Source: a virus. Taken from it: a stretch of DNA of 20,810 nucleotides. Where the stretch lies: positions 1-20,810 of IMG/VR virus record IMGVR_UViG_3300020469_000322; one strand, given 5' to 3'. Under the pieces are notes generated by a model. That model was not told the DNA's origin, ran no database searches, and saw only the letters and a program-made list of their open reading frames with translations. A program made the translations under genes and the position numbers. Of the stretch, positions 20,480 through 20,810 are shown piece by piece. The first letter of the stretch is position 1. The number at the start of each line of letters is the position of its first letter.

Positions 20480-20810
20480 TTATCCGATAGTTTTAGTAAC
20501 GGATGTTGGTGTAATCAGTAATGCGATTTGTGCATCTAATCCTGTTTTCATAGATGTAACAGTATCAGAAGTAAGAGCAGCTTCAACCCATCCTTGTACT
20601 TTAGCAGCATCTAAACTTGCAAATGCTGTAAAGCTTGAAAGGTCTGAAGTGTCTAAACCCTGTGAACCATAGGAAGTAGCAGTCCAGTTATTACCATCGC
20701 TATCCTTATTAGTATCATCAGTAGCTGTAAGTCTCCAATGAACATTGTAGACTACATCACTTTTACTATCTTTAGTTGGATATGTATCAACTGTTGAAAC
20801 ATCCCAAGTA
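20480..20810 (-). CDS. Small phage protein, C-terminal 109 residues (start beyond window)
   Basis: The frame is open to the window edge and ends with a TAA at 20480-20482; no in-frame ATG that looks like the start is visible. The product contains VYNVHWRLTATDDTN near its N-terminal end, then WTATSYGSQGLDT, SSFTAFASLDAAKVQGWVEA and a helical C-terminus ending in TPTSVTKTIG. Small proteins with the V-x-x-V-H-W-R-L motif are common in phage structural regions (I believe as a DUF family of about 100-120 aa), so little of the gene is missing. The function is unknown. The two Trp and the small-residue strands suggest a compact beta/alpha fold. Confidence 0.72.
   Translation of the reverse strand, partial: TWDVSTVDTYPTKDSKSDVVYNVHWRLTATDDTNKDSDGNNWTATSYGSQGLDTSDLSSFTAFASLDAAKVQGWVEAALTSDTVTSMKTGLDAQIALLITPTSVTKTIG

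Noticed and set aside
1-20810. tRNA genes, integrase, attachment sites and insertion sequences
   Set aside because: I saw no cloverleaf-like sequence with the usual conserved bases, no recombinase motif and no flanking repeats. Coding density leaves almost no room, though a full computed scan was not possible.

Overview
This window looks like about half of a tailed-phage genome. It is AT-rich and packed almost wall to wall with genes, and there is no gene-free stretch longer than a few dozen bases. A T7-type endonuclease I, a RecB/Cas4-like nuclease fragment, a DUF3310 protein and a class Ia ribonucleotide reductase sit next to a block of large low-complexity virion proteins. These protein types resemble those I know from uncultured marine phages and from podoviruses of marine alphaproteobacteria (SAR11/SAR116-type hosts). 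Host and family are inference; no capsid, portal, terminase or polymerase gene is in view.

Layout. Bases 1-4443 are read on the + strand and form one tight operon of DNA metabolism: nuclease C-terminus, 82-aa protein, endonuclease I, DUF3310, nrdA, a 49-aa zinc-ribbon gene, nrdB and a 72-aa protein. The genes overlap or abut, several by stop/start overlaps. Together they would degrade or process DNA and make deoxynucleotides for replication. From 4444 to 20810 every gene is on the - strand and converges on the first block with no spacer between the two stop codons.

Read in its own direction, from 20810 down, the - strand block starts with a small phage protein cut by the window edge and an 80-aa membrane/coiled-coil protein. 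Five virion proteins follow: 805 aa with ARLAEE repeats and an 11-residue aromatic repeat, 388 aa Ala-rich, 197 aa, 551 aa, and 1582 aa. The last is a probable ejection protein with an AT-hook-like motif and a lysozyme-like C-terminus. Next come a 49-aa protein, two membrane proteins that could be holins (144 and 125 aa), and two Sec-exported low-complexity proteins: 364 aa with an Asn/Thr tract, and 716 aa with a nidogen-like head, Cys repeats and a Glu-rich arm. The block ends with a 66-aa membrane protein, a full-length IscU-type Fe-S scaffold and a 122-aa membrane/coiled-coil protein. Good AGGA/GGAG ribosome sites precede most - strand genes.

The most notable points are an intact IscU homologue in the late (virion/lysis) transcription unit rather than beside the reductase, and the two exported repeat-rich proteins next to holin-like genes, which may form an uncharacterised envelope or exit module. 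A reductase without its dATP-sensing ATP cone and two small genes that are easy to miss (3103-3252 and 9460-9609) also deserve attention.
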